This document shows positions 10,834 to 21,847 of a DNA stretch of 64,000 bases, piece by piece. Below the pieces are notes generated by a model. The model searched no databases. It had not been told where the DNA came from and saw only the letters and a list, made by a program, of their open reading frames with translations. The DNA is taken from contig JARGXX010000112.1 in the NCBI GenBank assembly GCA_030374765.1, positions 23,321-87,320 on the forward strand. The letters run 5' to 3'. Source of the stretch: Agarophyton chilense. Taxonomy: Eukaryota > Rhodophyta > Florideophyceae > Gracilariales > Gracilariaceae. The position numbers and the translations under genes are program-made. Position 1 is the stretch's first letter; the number at the start of each line of letters is the position of its first letter.

Positions 10834-11247
10834 CTGTAGGAACACTACTGAAGAAGCCGATGGCTTAAAGTTCTTTAAGGGCTTTCCATAGCGACAGGAT
10901 GCGATGAAATACTGACCGCCAAATAGAGAGCCTGTTAGAGAAAACTTTCATTAATAGCCCCACAATTTTTCAGACCAAGTCAGCTCTTTGAGAGCTGATC
11001 CCACGGTGGATAACCGAGATACTGTGACATCACGATGTGACCGTTTCCTCGCAGTTCAGGACACTTCATATCGGGAGCAGCCTGCAAAGTTTCATGAAAG
11101 CCATTCAGAGAGAAACAAAGCGTCGCACACTTGCCGCTGCTGTGGCCTTTTCTGTATTGTGCTTCTTCATTAGCCCTCTTTGCAGGATCGCGCGCAGAGC
11201 ACATCGAAAAAGAAGTTCATGCTGGGAATTAAGCCACAGTCTCTCCA
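10834..11247. other. Intergenic, possible remnant of copia 5' LTR
   Basis: Lies between the copia gag relic and the PIF/Harbinger relic. Short ORFs only (at most 88 codons), with no recognisable motif. It would be expected to hold the 5' LTR of the decayed copia element, but I could not match it to the 3' LTR start near 5527. Confidence 0.4.
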
Positions 11248-12283
11248 ATGGAAAGTTCAGGTCATACTATCGAGTTTCCAGATTGTCTTTTCAACGACTT
11301 TGACCATCCCTTCGTGCATTATTATCCCACTACAACAAAAAGAATATCGAGAAGAAGTGTAAAAGCATCTACAAGGTGTAGAGATAGAAGCAGCTACACA
11401 ACTTTGGACCTTTCTTCGCTTAATTTTTGGATCTAGCTACTGGGATGTTATGCTTTATTATGGATTAGCACGATTCACCGTCTATACCATTTTTGACAAC
11501 GCTTTTAGTGTTTGTGACGACTTCTTAGAGTTTGAAGGTCTTTCTTCGAAAGAAGACATCGAAACGTATCTGACAACAGCCTTGTGCTTTTCCATTTCCT
11601 GCGAAGCTATGAATCCTCTTCACGGTTGCCTCGGAGCCTTAGATACAATTCTAATTATTGGGCAGAAGCCGACGAAAGAACTTAACAATCAGCAATTTTA
11701 CACTATGAAAGGCGGGTTTGGAGTTCCTGTGCAGGTCCTTGTTGACGTAAAGTATTGATGTATTGCGTCATCTGCAGTTTGAGTGGGACCTACAGTTGAC
11801 CGCATGGCTATCGCTCACTCGAATATTGGCAGAGTTTTAGAACAGCAAGGTCTTCTTAAGGGCTTTTTGATAGCTGGAGATAAGGCATATGGGTGCTAGA
11901 ACTACATGTTTACTCCAATTGTGCGCTCTATGGCTAGCAAATATCAAGATGATTTCAACTTTTGCCTTTCCTCTCATCGTATTCACGAATAACAGGCTTT
12001 TAGGAGGCCTAAAGGACGATGGGGTATTTTGTGGCGATATTTTCTGTACGATCTGCAAAAAGCTTTAGTAATTGTGCACACTTCAATGCGGCTCCATAAC
12101 TACTACATCAAATCTGGTGATGATTCTGGTGGCGTTTTGCGCTCTGCTGGTAGTGTTTTTAAGTCTGAAGCCTGTGAATGTTTGGAGAGATGGCTTTCGT
12201 GAACAACCAAAGGGTACAATGTTTATTTTGATCCGTTGGAAGACGACAAACTTCACCGGCGAAAGTTGCCTCTCTGAAATAGT
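11248..12283 (+). pseudogene. PIF/Harbinger-type DDE transposase relic (DDE_Tnp_4-like), 5' element
   Basis: The reading runs SSYWDVMLYYGLARFTVY, then FLEFEGLSSKEDIETYL, then PLHGCLGALDTI with the first Asp at 11642-11644. KPTKELNNQQFYTMKGGFGV follows. The second Asp is in LIAGDKAYG (11879-11881). The third acidic residue is in HRIHE at 11987-11989, immediately followed by TAA where the family normally reads EQAF, and KGRWGIF comes after. HTSMRLHNYY and a C-terminal tail follow to about 12280. The order and spacing are those of PIF/Harbinger transposases. At least five stops or frameshifts make it dead. The next transposon is inserted at its 3' end. Confidence 0.75.
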
Positions 12284-12300
12284 GGGAGACTCCTGAAAAC
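12284..12300 (+). repeat. Left terminal inverted repeat of the DNA transposon
   Basis: GGGAGACTCCTGAAAAC, preceded by the AGT target duplication. Confidence 0.85.
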
Positions 12301-12439
12301 TCAATTTATGTAGGCACAACTTCTGGCACTATAGTCCAAAGATACATTACACAAATTGTGCGTTCGCACGGAAAACATTAGGATTTCTGTATAGTACGTA
12401 TATCTGTTCACGCCATATCTTCCTGGAAAGCCCATCCTC

Positions 12440-13594
12440 ATGCTTCCAATACGCCTTCCCTTGCTGCTCGAATCCTCTAAGACGAGGAGACGGGTGTTGT
12501 TTCGCAGCACTATTTCGAGAGATGCTCGTCGGCTGAGAGATCACCGCATTCCACGCTGTGCTCTTATGCAGCCCAGCCTCTCTGCGTTTGCATTTCTGTA
12601 TGGATCCGGATCGAATCAGGCTCTTCTAACTCTTTGCGGTTTTGACCATCGACCAATGCAGTCTCTTCTTGAACTGTTCGCCCCTCTGTGTGAGCGCTTT
12701 TCCCCATACAGCATTGACGGAAATATAAGGCTTATACCGGCTAGACTCTGCCCTCGAGGACGGCCTCGGTCAATGACAGCTGTTCAATGTCTTGCTCTTT
12801 CGCTTGCATGGTATCGCACCAGGGGTTCTACGATGGTTTAATGCACTATTTTTGGGTTCACAGCTTCAGTTTGCTCTTTGTTTCTAAGGTTTGGCAGGCG
12901 TCTACTTCTAAAAGCCCTTGTGCAACACCTAGAAGCCTCTATCAGAATGCCATCTGACTCTGAAATAGCCTCCTACATGGAGGCAATCAGCTCTATATAC
13001 TCTCTTCTGCCTGATGTTTATGCTGTAGCTGACGGTCTAAAGCTTTATTTCCAGCAGTCAAGCAACGCCATGATACAGAACATATTTTATAATGGATTGA
13101 CTCATGATCACTACGTTGGTAATGTATTTGTCTTCTCCCCCGCTGGTGTAGTCAGAGCATGCGCATTTAATGCCCCCTGATCGATGCACGACTCTGCTAT
13201 TGCTGAGTGGGGATCTATCTATTCTAAGTTGGAGGAGGTATATGAAAGAACTGGTGGAACTTGTGTGGTCGACTCTGCTTTTAGCAGGGTACATTATCCT
13301 TTTTTAGTGAAGTCTGCTCAATCGCTTCCTGATACTGCTGAGCCGGCAGTTTTGCATCGTGCTAAGCAAGCTACGTCGGCACGTTAAGGCTCACAGTGGG
13401 GAATGAGAGCTTTCCAGGGCTCCTTCCCACGTCTCAAAGACAGGCTCGTGAACGAAGAGAGGGGAGAACGTCGATTGATATTACACCTGGTCGTCATACT
13501 TTTCAATTTACGAACTCGTCTCGTAGGAATCAACCAGATCCTTACAACTTTCATGCCTCATTTAAGAATCGAAGCTAACTCTCTCCTTCTATAG
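12440..13594 (+). pseudogene. DDE transposase of the TIR element, three in-frame stops
   Basis: One continuous frame of about 385 codons holds all family blocks: LLTLCGFDHRPMQSLLELF, GRPRSMTAVQCLAL, TRGSTMV, LRFGRRLLLKAL, VADGLKLYF (first Asp codon 13031-13033), NIFYNGLTHDHYVGNVFVF, SMHDSAIAEWG, VVDSAFS (second Asp 13271-13273), WGMRAFQGSFPRLKDRL and GINQI. It is interrupted by TAA 12839-12841, TGA 13178-13180 and TAA 13385-13387, with no frameshift. The position before WGMRAF, where the family has Glu, reads Gln (CAG 13394-13396), so the catalytic triad also looks lost. This is recent decay by point mutation only. Confidence 0.8.
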
Positions 13595-13624
13595 GCACTT
13601 TTACCAAACCTTTTAAAAACTTAA

Positions 13625-15012
13625 TTAACCCTTACGTACCCCAGGGCTCCCTCCGTCCCCTTTAGCGAACAGCATCATCATCATCTGCATGTATGATTCA
13701 CGCGATTTCCGGTCTTCTTCACTTTGTAACCTAGCCTCTGTTCGTTCCCTCTCCCTTTCCATTCGCTCCTCCTCTCTGATTTCTGCACGGATTTTCGCTG
13801 CTTCTGATCTTCTTGCTCGATCGTCTTCTCGTTCCTGTGCCCTTCTTTCCCTTTCCTCCGCCCTGAATTCCCTCTCCTGTAGCATTGATGATTTGAAAAG
13901 CTCTACAATAGAGTCTTCACCACCGACAGAGCCGCGGCGGCCCTTTTTATGCACCAAAGGAAATGTGGGAGCAGGGGAAGGTGTGCTGCTTGTAGGGCAC
14001 AACGACGGTTGATGCGTTGGAGGCTCATAATCTGCTTCGTACTCGCTGTCCGCAACCTCAGCCCGATCAGACAATAAATTATCCATTTCTCCAGCATCAC
14101 CTTCCTCCATATCCACCCTAGCCGTCATATCCTGACGACTAGATTTAGGGAGAAGAACGGATCTAGGAATCCTCGGATCGCCCGTTGGTATCTCTTTGCG
14201 ATACAGCAAGGCAAATTTCCTGCAAAGAGATTCTGTAGATCGTCTTTCATCAGGATACCTCGTCTTGTGTATCCTGGCGACCGCGTCCCACTCGTCAGCG
14301 CCGACAGCAAGGTGTTCTTGTAACACCTCTAAGAAACTTTCTAACTCTGTTTCTGTAAACGTAGATCCACGCCCACCCCCATTCCAGCCGTCTCATTAGC
14401 TTTCTTGCGTTTCCTTGCATGCCTCCTGTCGTTTCCGGCCGCCCCACGGCGGTTATTTTGTGTTCCGGCGGTCGGGCGGCGAACGGGGCCAGCGGCGCCC
14501 GCTTGAAGCCGCCCGTTCCCGGCAGCGTTGACAGGGAGCCGGTTGGTGCGCACTCCAGGAAGAGGCCGGGAATTGTCGGGCTGGGAGAGGGGTGTCGGTG
14601 CCGGCATTCCATGTGCGGTAGCGGAGGCGGAAGCGGAAAAGTTGGAATGAACTCTGCTGTTTGCAGCACACTCAGTGTCGCGCCCTACTTCGTTGGTAAG
14701 TGGTGATTGTGACGGCGCGAAAGAGAGAGCTGGCGGATGGACATGATCTACTTCATCGGTTTCAACAAAAGCCATTTGAGTAGAGCCTTTGTTGGCCTTG
14801 GTCCTTGAACGAAGACGGCGGGGGGAACATGCACGAATTGTTGAGGGAAAGAGGCGCAGGCTGGGGCCGGAATGAGGGGTGTGGAATTTGGAAGTTGCGG
14901 GGAGTACTGAGGATGGGAATGAGGGAACTTCGGAGTTTGCGAGTGGTCGCCGTTCGGGTGGTGTCCGGTTGATGTGAGCAGGTCGGCTCTGGATCGCAAT
15001 GCGCCTACACAA
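13625..15012 (-). pseudogene. DUF6818/SANT-like transposon accessory protein with coiled coil, one frameshift
   Basis: Two overlapping minus-strand ORFs form one gene. The upstream ORF (14341-15012) is a low-complexity Ser/Pro/Arg-rich region ending in a basic patch (HARKRKK). The downstream ORF (13625-14326) starts inside the SANT-like block: FTETELESFLEVLQEHL, EWDAVARIH, YPDERRSTESLCRKFALLY, PTGDPRIPRSV. An acidic linker follows, then a long charged coiled coil (REFRAEERERRAQE onward) and a short Gly-rich tail. The two frames meet at a C5 run (14376-14380; G5 on the coding strand), where one more base would align them. The same length occurs in unit B, so it is a shared mutation, a systematic base-call error, or an unrecognised intron. 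Confidence 0.7.
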
Positions 15013-15124
15013 ATCAACCTCCGACGGTGCTGTGTACCGTGCAAATCAGACAGATATGCACACAAAATCACGGGTAAATTGATTAAAAAGCAGCAATTTA
15101 TGTAGGGCTAAATTAAGTCGTTGT

Positions 15125-15141
15125 GTTTTCAGGAGTCTCCC
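15125..15141 (-). repeat. Right terminal inverted repeat of the DNA transposon
   Basis: Exact reverse complement of 12284-12300, followed by AGT. Confidence 0.85.
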
Positions 15142-15144
15142 AGT

Positions 15145-15439
15145 ATGAGCTTTGCTGAAAACTACTCCAACGCACGGGTCAGGTTTTGTCGAATTATTGG
15201 AAAGCTTGATTTTGTGCGTTCTTGTAGGGGGTAAATCGGTACACGGTACCGTGTCGAAAGCATACGAGGTTGCGAATAATGTACAAAGAAAAAGAAATTG
15301 GCCTCATATGTATGAGGCTAGTTGACCTCAAAGAGACCATCGGTCCAATAGACACTAGACGTTAAACGCTCTAAGCGATTATGCAGCTAGCCTGGTTGGT
15401 GGGGCGTAGCGCTCTGCGCACTCGTTCCTTACCAGCGGC
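15145..15439. other. Intergenic with two small palindromes
   Basis: No gene seen. It continues the sequence that the TIR element interrupted. It holds a perfect 14-bp palindrome ACACGGTACCGTGT at 15241-15254 and an 8-bp-arm hairpin GCCTCATA-TG-TATGAGGC at 15301-15318. Confidence 0.5.
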
Positions 15440-15927
15440 GTGGTGCAGACACGCGGCGCGGCGACCATGCTCTCGCATGAGGTGGACGCCACATTTTCCG
15501 ACGCGCACACGCAGGTGGTCAAAGCGCTGTTTTTGAACAACGCGCCACGCGCCGAGGTTTGTCGCGCGCGAAAGACACATTATCCATCTTTGTGCAAGGT
15601 AACAATGACACGGGCAGCTCACAGATGCAGATCGCCTTGCTTACGGATCTAATTTGCGATTGTGCGCAGCACGTCGTGAAGCACAAGTAGGAAAGGATGA
15701 GCCCCCGCCGACTCATTTTCATGGTCGTCAAGCGCCGTCGCTTCATGCAGAATTTGCTCTGCACCAATTCAGAGGCTTACATGCGCTTTGTCAACGAGCT
15801 CTCTTTGCGTCCCAACTTTGTTATCCCCAGCGACAGCCCGCAAAGAGCTAAGAAAAACGCTACGCCCAGGTTGCACTTACGTTCTGCAACACACACACAC
15901 CTTCTTGAGAAAATCAATACCGCTTAA
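15440..15927 (+). pseudogene. Mitochondrial-type ribosomal protein uS15 relic
   Basis: The central block reads NNDTGSSQMQIALLTDLI, then a 'HVVKHK' segment, then SPRRLIFMVVKRRRFMQNLL and YMRFVNELSLRPNF. These match the uS15 signature (DTGSpevQiAlLTerI, HkkDhhSRRgLl.lv.kRRrlL.YL, Y..li..LgLR). The upstream part (ALFLNNAPRAEVCRARK) resembles the N-terminal helix of organellar uS15 but is in a different frame, so a frameshift lies near 15560-15600. A TAG at 15688-15690 interrupts the core. A C-terminal extension runs to TAA 15927. uS15 binds small-subunit rRNA; this copy could not encode an intact protein unless introns explain both breaks. Confidence 0.6.
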
Positions 15928-18900
15928 CGCAATACACTACCCGACAAAACCGCAAGCAATGCCCGTGTTCCATCTTTCACTTTCCTCCACTTCTTTCACC
16001 CGCCGCCCCCTGTGTGACCGCAACACACCCCTCCGTGTGGAACATCTTCCTGTCGCCGCCAGTCCGCGAGCTGATTACCTGCTTTTCGCGCGAACTGATA
16101 CATTCAACCATGCATTCGGCAATTCATTCGGCCATGAATTCAGAGCGATGCTTCTCATAGCTATTGTACCCGCGCTGGCTGGCAACTTCAATTCATCTTC
16201 AATCGCACTGCTGATGAGCCTGCTAGTCTCATGAGCACGTGCAACCGCATTTTTAACAAGCTACAGCATCTTTTTCATGAAACGAATGCATAAACGCTTC
16301 TGAGACCATATGCCACAAGTCCACAACATCGACGCGTCGCCACAACACTCGGATTTTGCGCATCTCCACATTCATCCGGTTTCCGGTGTGTCGTAACAAG
16401 TCATGCACTCTGTCGCTGTAAAATCTTTCCATGCACGTTCCAATTGAGCTTGTCTGCCACATTCAAATCACACACTCCGTGGCTATTGCCATGAATGCAC
16501 TTCGCATGCAAGCCACCCTATGTCACGTGGAAGCTTGCTTCTTTCGATTATCTCTCAGTGCCCTGTGAATACGCGTCGTCCTGCCAAATTATGCGCAATG
16601 CCGCAGGGGAGCGAGCAGTTCACAATTTCACACACAATTTCTCTTATTCGCGCGTTGTCGGTCAGAAAAGCAATATCTCTGTGCATCTCATACCGCGCTT
16701 TTGCTGAAGATGAACGTGAGCTTTTGCGAGGCTTACAGACCCGCACACTTGGATTCGTACACAGATGCGGTATGCCAATTATCATGAAAACGAAAAAAGG
16801 TCCCCTCACGTGCTCTAAAAAGGTAATTGCGAATTCGAGGCGGCTCTTTGCCGGACAGGGGCTTCTAGGCGCGAGAGTTACAAGCGCCAGAGGACTCTGA
16901 TTGTTCTATATTGCGTGCAAGCGGAGCATTGGGCGGAACGGAGATACCTTTAGCCGGCGCTGTAGCGCACGCCATTGAAAAAAGGTCGTTAGACATCCCA
17001 CCACGGCGTCAACGACAAAGAAGACGAGGCGATGTATCAATTGGATTGATGTTGGAGCGGTGAAAAGGCGAAAGGCAGCTTCGCTGAAAAAAATATTCTG
17101 CTCAACATTTGTCAGAATCCAGCGCATGACAAGCGTGTTTTGCAATGGCTTTGATTGGATCCTGGAACAAGGCGGAGTCAACGTTTCCGATTTCGTTGCA
17201 AGATTACGCCTGTTTTCGCCAAAGCTGAATTCAACCACCGTTAGTTATTCCATCCCCGCGCCTTTGTTTTCCCTCAACCTCGAGACCGTCACAGTGTCAA
17301 ATCTGCGCTGAGCTCACGAATCCTTTGACCATGCTCCCTCCTGCTAACCTACTACGCCGCAGATGGGAATATCCACTCTCTTCTCGAATCTATACCGTAA
17401 CGCTCAAGAGCCACGTCAAAGTTTGCCATGTATTATTTGTCGTGAATCCCCCCACCTCCGTCCCTGCCGGACTCAGCTCTGAGAGACGATTCCAACTCTT
17501 AAGCAGCCCCGTTTTCGGCGAAACCCTATTCTACTACATCCCCAAAGCTTCCCCTAGACAACAGACTGGGAGCACTGCATCTGAAGCCTTGCTCACTGGA
17601 AGCATACTTTAACGTCAATCTTTCTGTGTTTGTTTGTATGAGTACGTGGACGGCCTTTGTGTTGCAATACAGATAGTAGATGATCATCAAGATAGTGTAG
17701 GCCACATCATGCCGGCCTCGGTTCATGCTCGATATGTAAAAGGCAAGACATCAAAAATACCCTTTCTACAGGTAGGAACTGCTATTCCACCAGAGTCTCC
17801 ATCTTCGTCGCTCTCTCCGCGTTGAAAACGTGTACCAAGGGCGGATATTAGCACTGGTCGCTTGTTGACGCAAACAAAAAAACTTCAACTCTCTTCCAGC
17901 TCCCAAAAAGTCACTCACTCTCTCGGTAGGCCTCCAAAAACTATTGTTGAAGATACCAGCAAGAACGAGATCACCGATACTGTGATCAAAGTACGCGAGT
18001 ATAAAAGAGCAGGTATTAACTAGTTCGTCATCGTGAATAGAGCTACCACCTTTGATGACGAAAAGAAACGGGATCCACGTGTGGAAGTATACAAAATGAA
18101 TCGGGAGACAAGTAAATATGATCCCGAAAACGTATTCCGTTGAGAACAATATGTCCATTTTTGTCCTTTTGGCGATTACAGTCCCAAAGATCTGTTAAAA
18201 CCGAATGCTTCCAAAGCGCTTGATGATCTTGCATCCCATCCCCGTTCTAAATACTCAGATCTGGCTTCGAAAGAGGCAGCTCTGTCTTCGAAAAACGCAG
18301 ATATGGAACAGCTACATTTGGAATTGAAAAGTGGGACGTCCAAGCACCGAACGCTTAAGGAAAAAGATGAAGAAAGAATACCCTAAGGCGATCTTAAACA
18401 AATCCGGTGGAAGTTCGATTGCGAGCCTCACAAACAGTCCAAAGAAAAAGAAGGCCAAACGTTTACAACAGAGATAGTGAACAAAGTTTTGGACTCCACA
18501 ATCATTAGGTGTGCTATGTTGTGACATTTTTTAGCCCATTTGTTTTTGTTTCATTAAGTCTGTTGCGTTGGTTATCCCAACGATACCAGGAGATCAAACC
18601 CGAGCAATATTTGTGACTGCAATGCGAGGGCAGGCCGGTTACGATCCTTCTCCCGAGGGTGTACGGAATCAAACTATAGCCCTGTGAAAGAAATTTGGAA
18701 TGGCTCTTCTTTATCATTGAATTATGCATATGCTTCGGAGATCATTCTCCTACTTCTGCTTGCGTATCTATCTCTGATGTTACTGGCATTTAAGTCATTA
18801 TCATATATGCCCACAGGCGGTAACCACGAAATGAAAAAAAAGTCTTTAATAGCAAGAAGAAGCAACAATCCAAAAAAAAGCGAAAACCAATAGGCAACCT
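15928..18900. other. About 3 kb without a recognisable gene
   Basis: ORFs of up to 148 codons occur on both strands, overlapping, with no domain I recognise. An (AC)n stretch lies just before (about 15890-15901). Composition is similar to the rest of the unit. It could hold old transposon sequence beyond recognition. The block is repeated in unit B at 45941-48913. Confidence 0.5.
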
Positions 18901-19550
18901 AACATCCGCTTGTGAAGGAGCAACGATAACGGTTGAGTCTTGTGAGCCGCCGGGGCCTGAGGTATCTTACGGACGCCCGGTTGACTGGCCAACCTCAGCT
19001 GGGCTCATTTATATTTATATTTTATTTTAATTAGTGTAAATGATTAGCATTATAGTGCCAGGGAGCCTCGCCACTGTTATTTACTTGGCTCGAGTGACTC
19101 TTCTCCCTTACAGTAAGGTAGGCACCGTTAGGATACTAAATTACCCCCTTTGGTACATTAGTTCCACCAATTGGTCTTCAAGCCATCGTTTCCGTTGCTC
19201 CAACCTGTAGGACTACATCGTAAACGCCAGCCCATTGCACCAAGTACTCTGGGAGTGCCGCCGTCAAGTATTCGAGCCTTAGGACCCGCTCTACCCCGCT
19301 ACCGCCGGTCGAGACCCGTACGCTGACCCACCCGTCATTGCGTTACATTTTGGTCTCCACACTTAGAATCCCTTTAGGATAATTGGACGGACGACTGGTT
19401 TGAAGAATTATCCAACTTCTAACCTTCGATTTAACTCCCCAACGGACTAGAATTAAAGAAGCAACCGACAGTATGGATGCAGGAAACGCACCCAACCGAC
19501 CACACCATACGACTCCTAATTAAAAACCTGCTGCCACCGCAACGCCGACG
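18901..19550. other. Leader-like region upstream of the gag relic, possible LTR
   Basis: No ORF of note. An AT-rich patch (about 19008-19035) is followed by a GC-richer, C/T-biased stretch that leads into the gag-like ORFs. Position and composition fit a 5' LTR and leader, but I could not find a matching second LTR, TG/CA borders or a convincing primer-binding site. Confidence 0.35.
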
Positions 19551-21399
19551 ATGTCGCCTGAACCTCAGGTTGGTAATGTTAGCGACTGCTGGAGAACGAG
19601 AAGCCAGCCGCAAGGAGTACTGACTCCCATGGACGACCCTCAAAGGATTCGCCAAGAACCCACGGTAGCAGCGCATTTACGAGAATGCCTCACCAGGGCC
19701 ACCTGTAGGCCAGGAACACCGCAAGGAGAACCCCGTAAGACCGAAGGAATTAGAGAGAACTTTTCCGCCGGGCTTGCTGACCTTCTCTCGCTCCGTCTCC
19801 ATGAGCCCTGCTCAGCCCATGTGTCTTCCATTGTAGACATGCGACTCGCTACGGCGATCGCCGACCATACGGACTAACTAGTTATGCAGATCGTCCCCAA
19901 GGTCATGGAGTCTGAGCCATTCATAGACTCCCTCATTAAGGCCGTCTGAGGAGCAGTCACCAGCCAGACAGGCAATACGGTCCCTAGGCCCACTCCACAA
20001 GTCAACCATCCGGCTTCCATATGGAAACCCCCTACCGAAACCCCAGGAGTGGTGGTATGACCCGTTCCTTGCCGGGAACACCATCAGGAAAATCTAATCG
20101 AAGGACAATATAGGAGCAAAGGAGAGGCTCAGCGTCTAGAAGAGAGACAGATTGCCCTACCCAAAGGACAATATGAGGTACAGCGACCTCAGGGCTCCGT
20201 CGGATCTCATAGAGAGATCGATCGTTTAGGTCCCTATTACGCTGGAAAGAAAAGAAGTAACTGCAGGAGAAAGAAGAACAGAAGTAGCAAAAGAAGAGAC
20301 TATTCGGACACGAGTGATTCCTGATCGGCCTCGACCGAAACAACTGACTTGGGAGTGGATGAGGCTGCCGTTCGAGGCCTCAAACCACTGACAACGACTA
20401 ACGAATTTTTCCTTAAGGTTCCAGACTACCTCAATTACCGACTGGCCGAAAGGAATCCGAAATATTCTGGTTTGTTGGCTCGAAGAGTCGCCAAATTGGC
20501 CAAACGGATGCAACTAACCATTACGGACAAGTTCTCGGGTTCCGATTCCATTACTTTCTTTATGTTTCTTAGTTTGTTCCGTACAGCCTGTGATCAGAAC
20601 GGTGTTCACGAGGGCGCTGCTCTGTACCTTTTCCAATTCTTCCTCACAGGACAGGCGCGTGACCGAGTGGTTTCGAATATATCTCTCCGAAGGACGGCTC
20701 AAACGCCATTTCATCACGGGACGATTCCCTGCCATTCAGACACATGTCCGCAATTACCACGCGTAAAACCCACAATACTCCTTCCCAAGGCTCGTTACCT
20801 ACGCCGAAGGTTCTGGCGAAACGTACAGGACTTCCAAGCGGAATGCTGACATATCCAGAGAACACGCAACCCCATTGCGTAAACCCAACCACGCCCATTT
20901 GGGTAGCTCCACGGAATTGTACATGGATTCGGCACTCCATTGTGCCGACTCGGGAGATGTCCTCGCGGTTAATTTCAGCGCTCTTCAGTCCGGGCCCCCA
21001 TCATATACCTCCCAGGGAATTAAAGCGACCACTGGACCACCCACACCCAAGTATTCCCCCTTTCCGCCCCGCAAGGATGTTTATGTTCGCGCCCCAAGGG
21101 CCTGCTTCTTAAGTGTTTCAATGGCCCAACCTTGTGACTGCACGAGGTATCTGCCTGACGACGCACGAAAAAACATCCTAGACTTAAGGGAAGAGAATCA
21201 ATGGGTGAGGATATCCAAAGGAATGCTTAACAAGGCACAGAAACGAGCCACAGGGACCCCTGGAAGCTCACGCTATGCCAGGTCTCCGGATACTCCGATC
21301 AAAAACCCACATGTTCACACCATTGTAGACCCTACGGACGACCCCGAAGAAGAATCTTATCCTCAGGAAGAAACGGAAACCCCATCGGAAAATTCTTAG
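19551..21399 (+). pseudogene. Retrotransposon gag-like relic (Ty3/gypsy-like capsid)
   Basis: Three consecutive plus-strand ORFs (19551-19877, 20349-20849, 20875-21399) are separated by stops and a frameshift. The middle one has a capsid-like helical block, KFSGSDSITFFMFLSLF then CDQNGVHEGAALYLFQFFL, resembling retrotransposon gag domains. It is preceded by an Arg/Lys-rich patch near 20255-20320. The last ORF is polar and acidic at its end (PEEESYPQEETE). No protease, RT or integrase follows, so only the gag end of an element survives. Confidence 0.5.
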
Positions 21400-21577
21400 A
21401 GGGTGGACGCGAGGTAATCCTCCCTATTCAAGCTTCTGCCTCAACCAGTTCGGCGGTCATGAGCCAAGGAGCTACACACCTCCTAATACAAACCACCCAC
21501 GATGGACCCATGCCCCTTTTCGTCCCAATTCTCGTCAAGGGCTAAGCCTCAGATATATTAAGACTCTCATCAAAAAT
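21400..21577. other. Short spacer after the gag relic
   Basis: About 180 bp that could still encode retroelement sequence in a shifted frame (a short open stretch to about 21545). Nothing diagnostic. Confidence 0.3.
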
Positions 21578-21847
21578 ATGCCGCGATTCGTTGTTGAGAA
21601 ACAAAAGCGGTTTGATCGGCGAAGGGTAGAGGTGGCAACTGAGGAGAGGGATGAAGTAACTGATCAAGACCTGGAGGCGGCCTTGTCCAGGTCTGAGGTT
21701 TATGTTTTAAAGATGTTACAATTGGTGGTACAAATAAAGGAGGGGGTGCAACAACAAGTCATTAATAGCGCGAATACCGTGGAAGAATTTCAGGCATATG
21801 CTGCAAATTCTCGCAAAAGGCGGGATGATCAAATCGAAAATAGATAG
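21578..21847 (+). CDS. Small coiled-coil ORF, unknown
   Basis: 89 codons from an ATG, very rich in Arg, Glu, Val and Gln, with a predicted helical/coiled-coil pattern (EVTDQDLEAALSRSEVYVLK). I do not recognise a family. It lies upstream of, and opposite to, a DDE transposase relic, so it might be the second protein of the same element. A further open stretch follows at 21980-22219 (acidic, ending EEHLSS). Confidence 0.3.
   Translation: MPRFVVEKQKRFDRRRVEVATEERDEVTDQDLEAALSRSEVYVLKMLQLVVQIKEGVQQQVINSANTVEEFQAYAANSRKRRDDQIENR

Larger units (their letters stand above)
12284..15141. mobile_element. TIR DNA transposon carrying a DDE transposase and a DUF6818/SANT-like gene
   Basis: The ends are perfect 17-bp inverted repeats, GGGAGACTCCTGAAAAC at 12284-12300 and its reverse complement at 15125-15141. 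The similarity extends a few bases inward with one mismatch. AGT flanks both sides (12281-12283 and 15142-15144), a 3-bp target duplication as expected for PIF/Harbinger-like elements. Length is 2,858 bp. It contains two convergent genes, transposase on plus and SANT-like protein on minus, ending about 30 bp apart. The flanks join into continuous sequence when it is removed, so it is a nested insertion. Confidence 0.8.
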
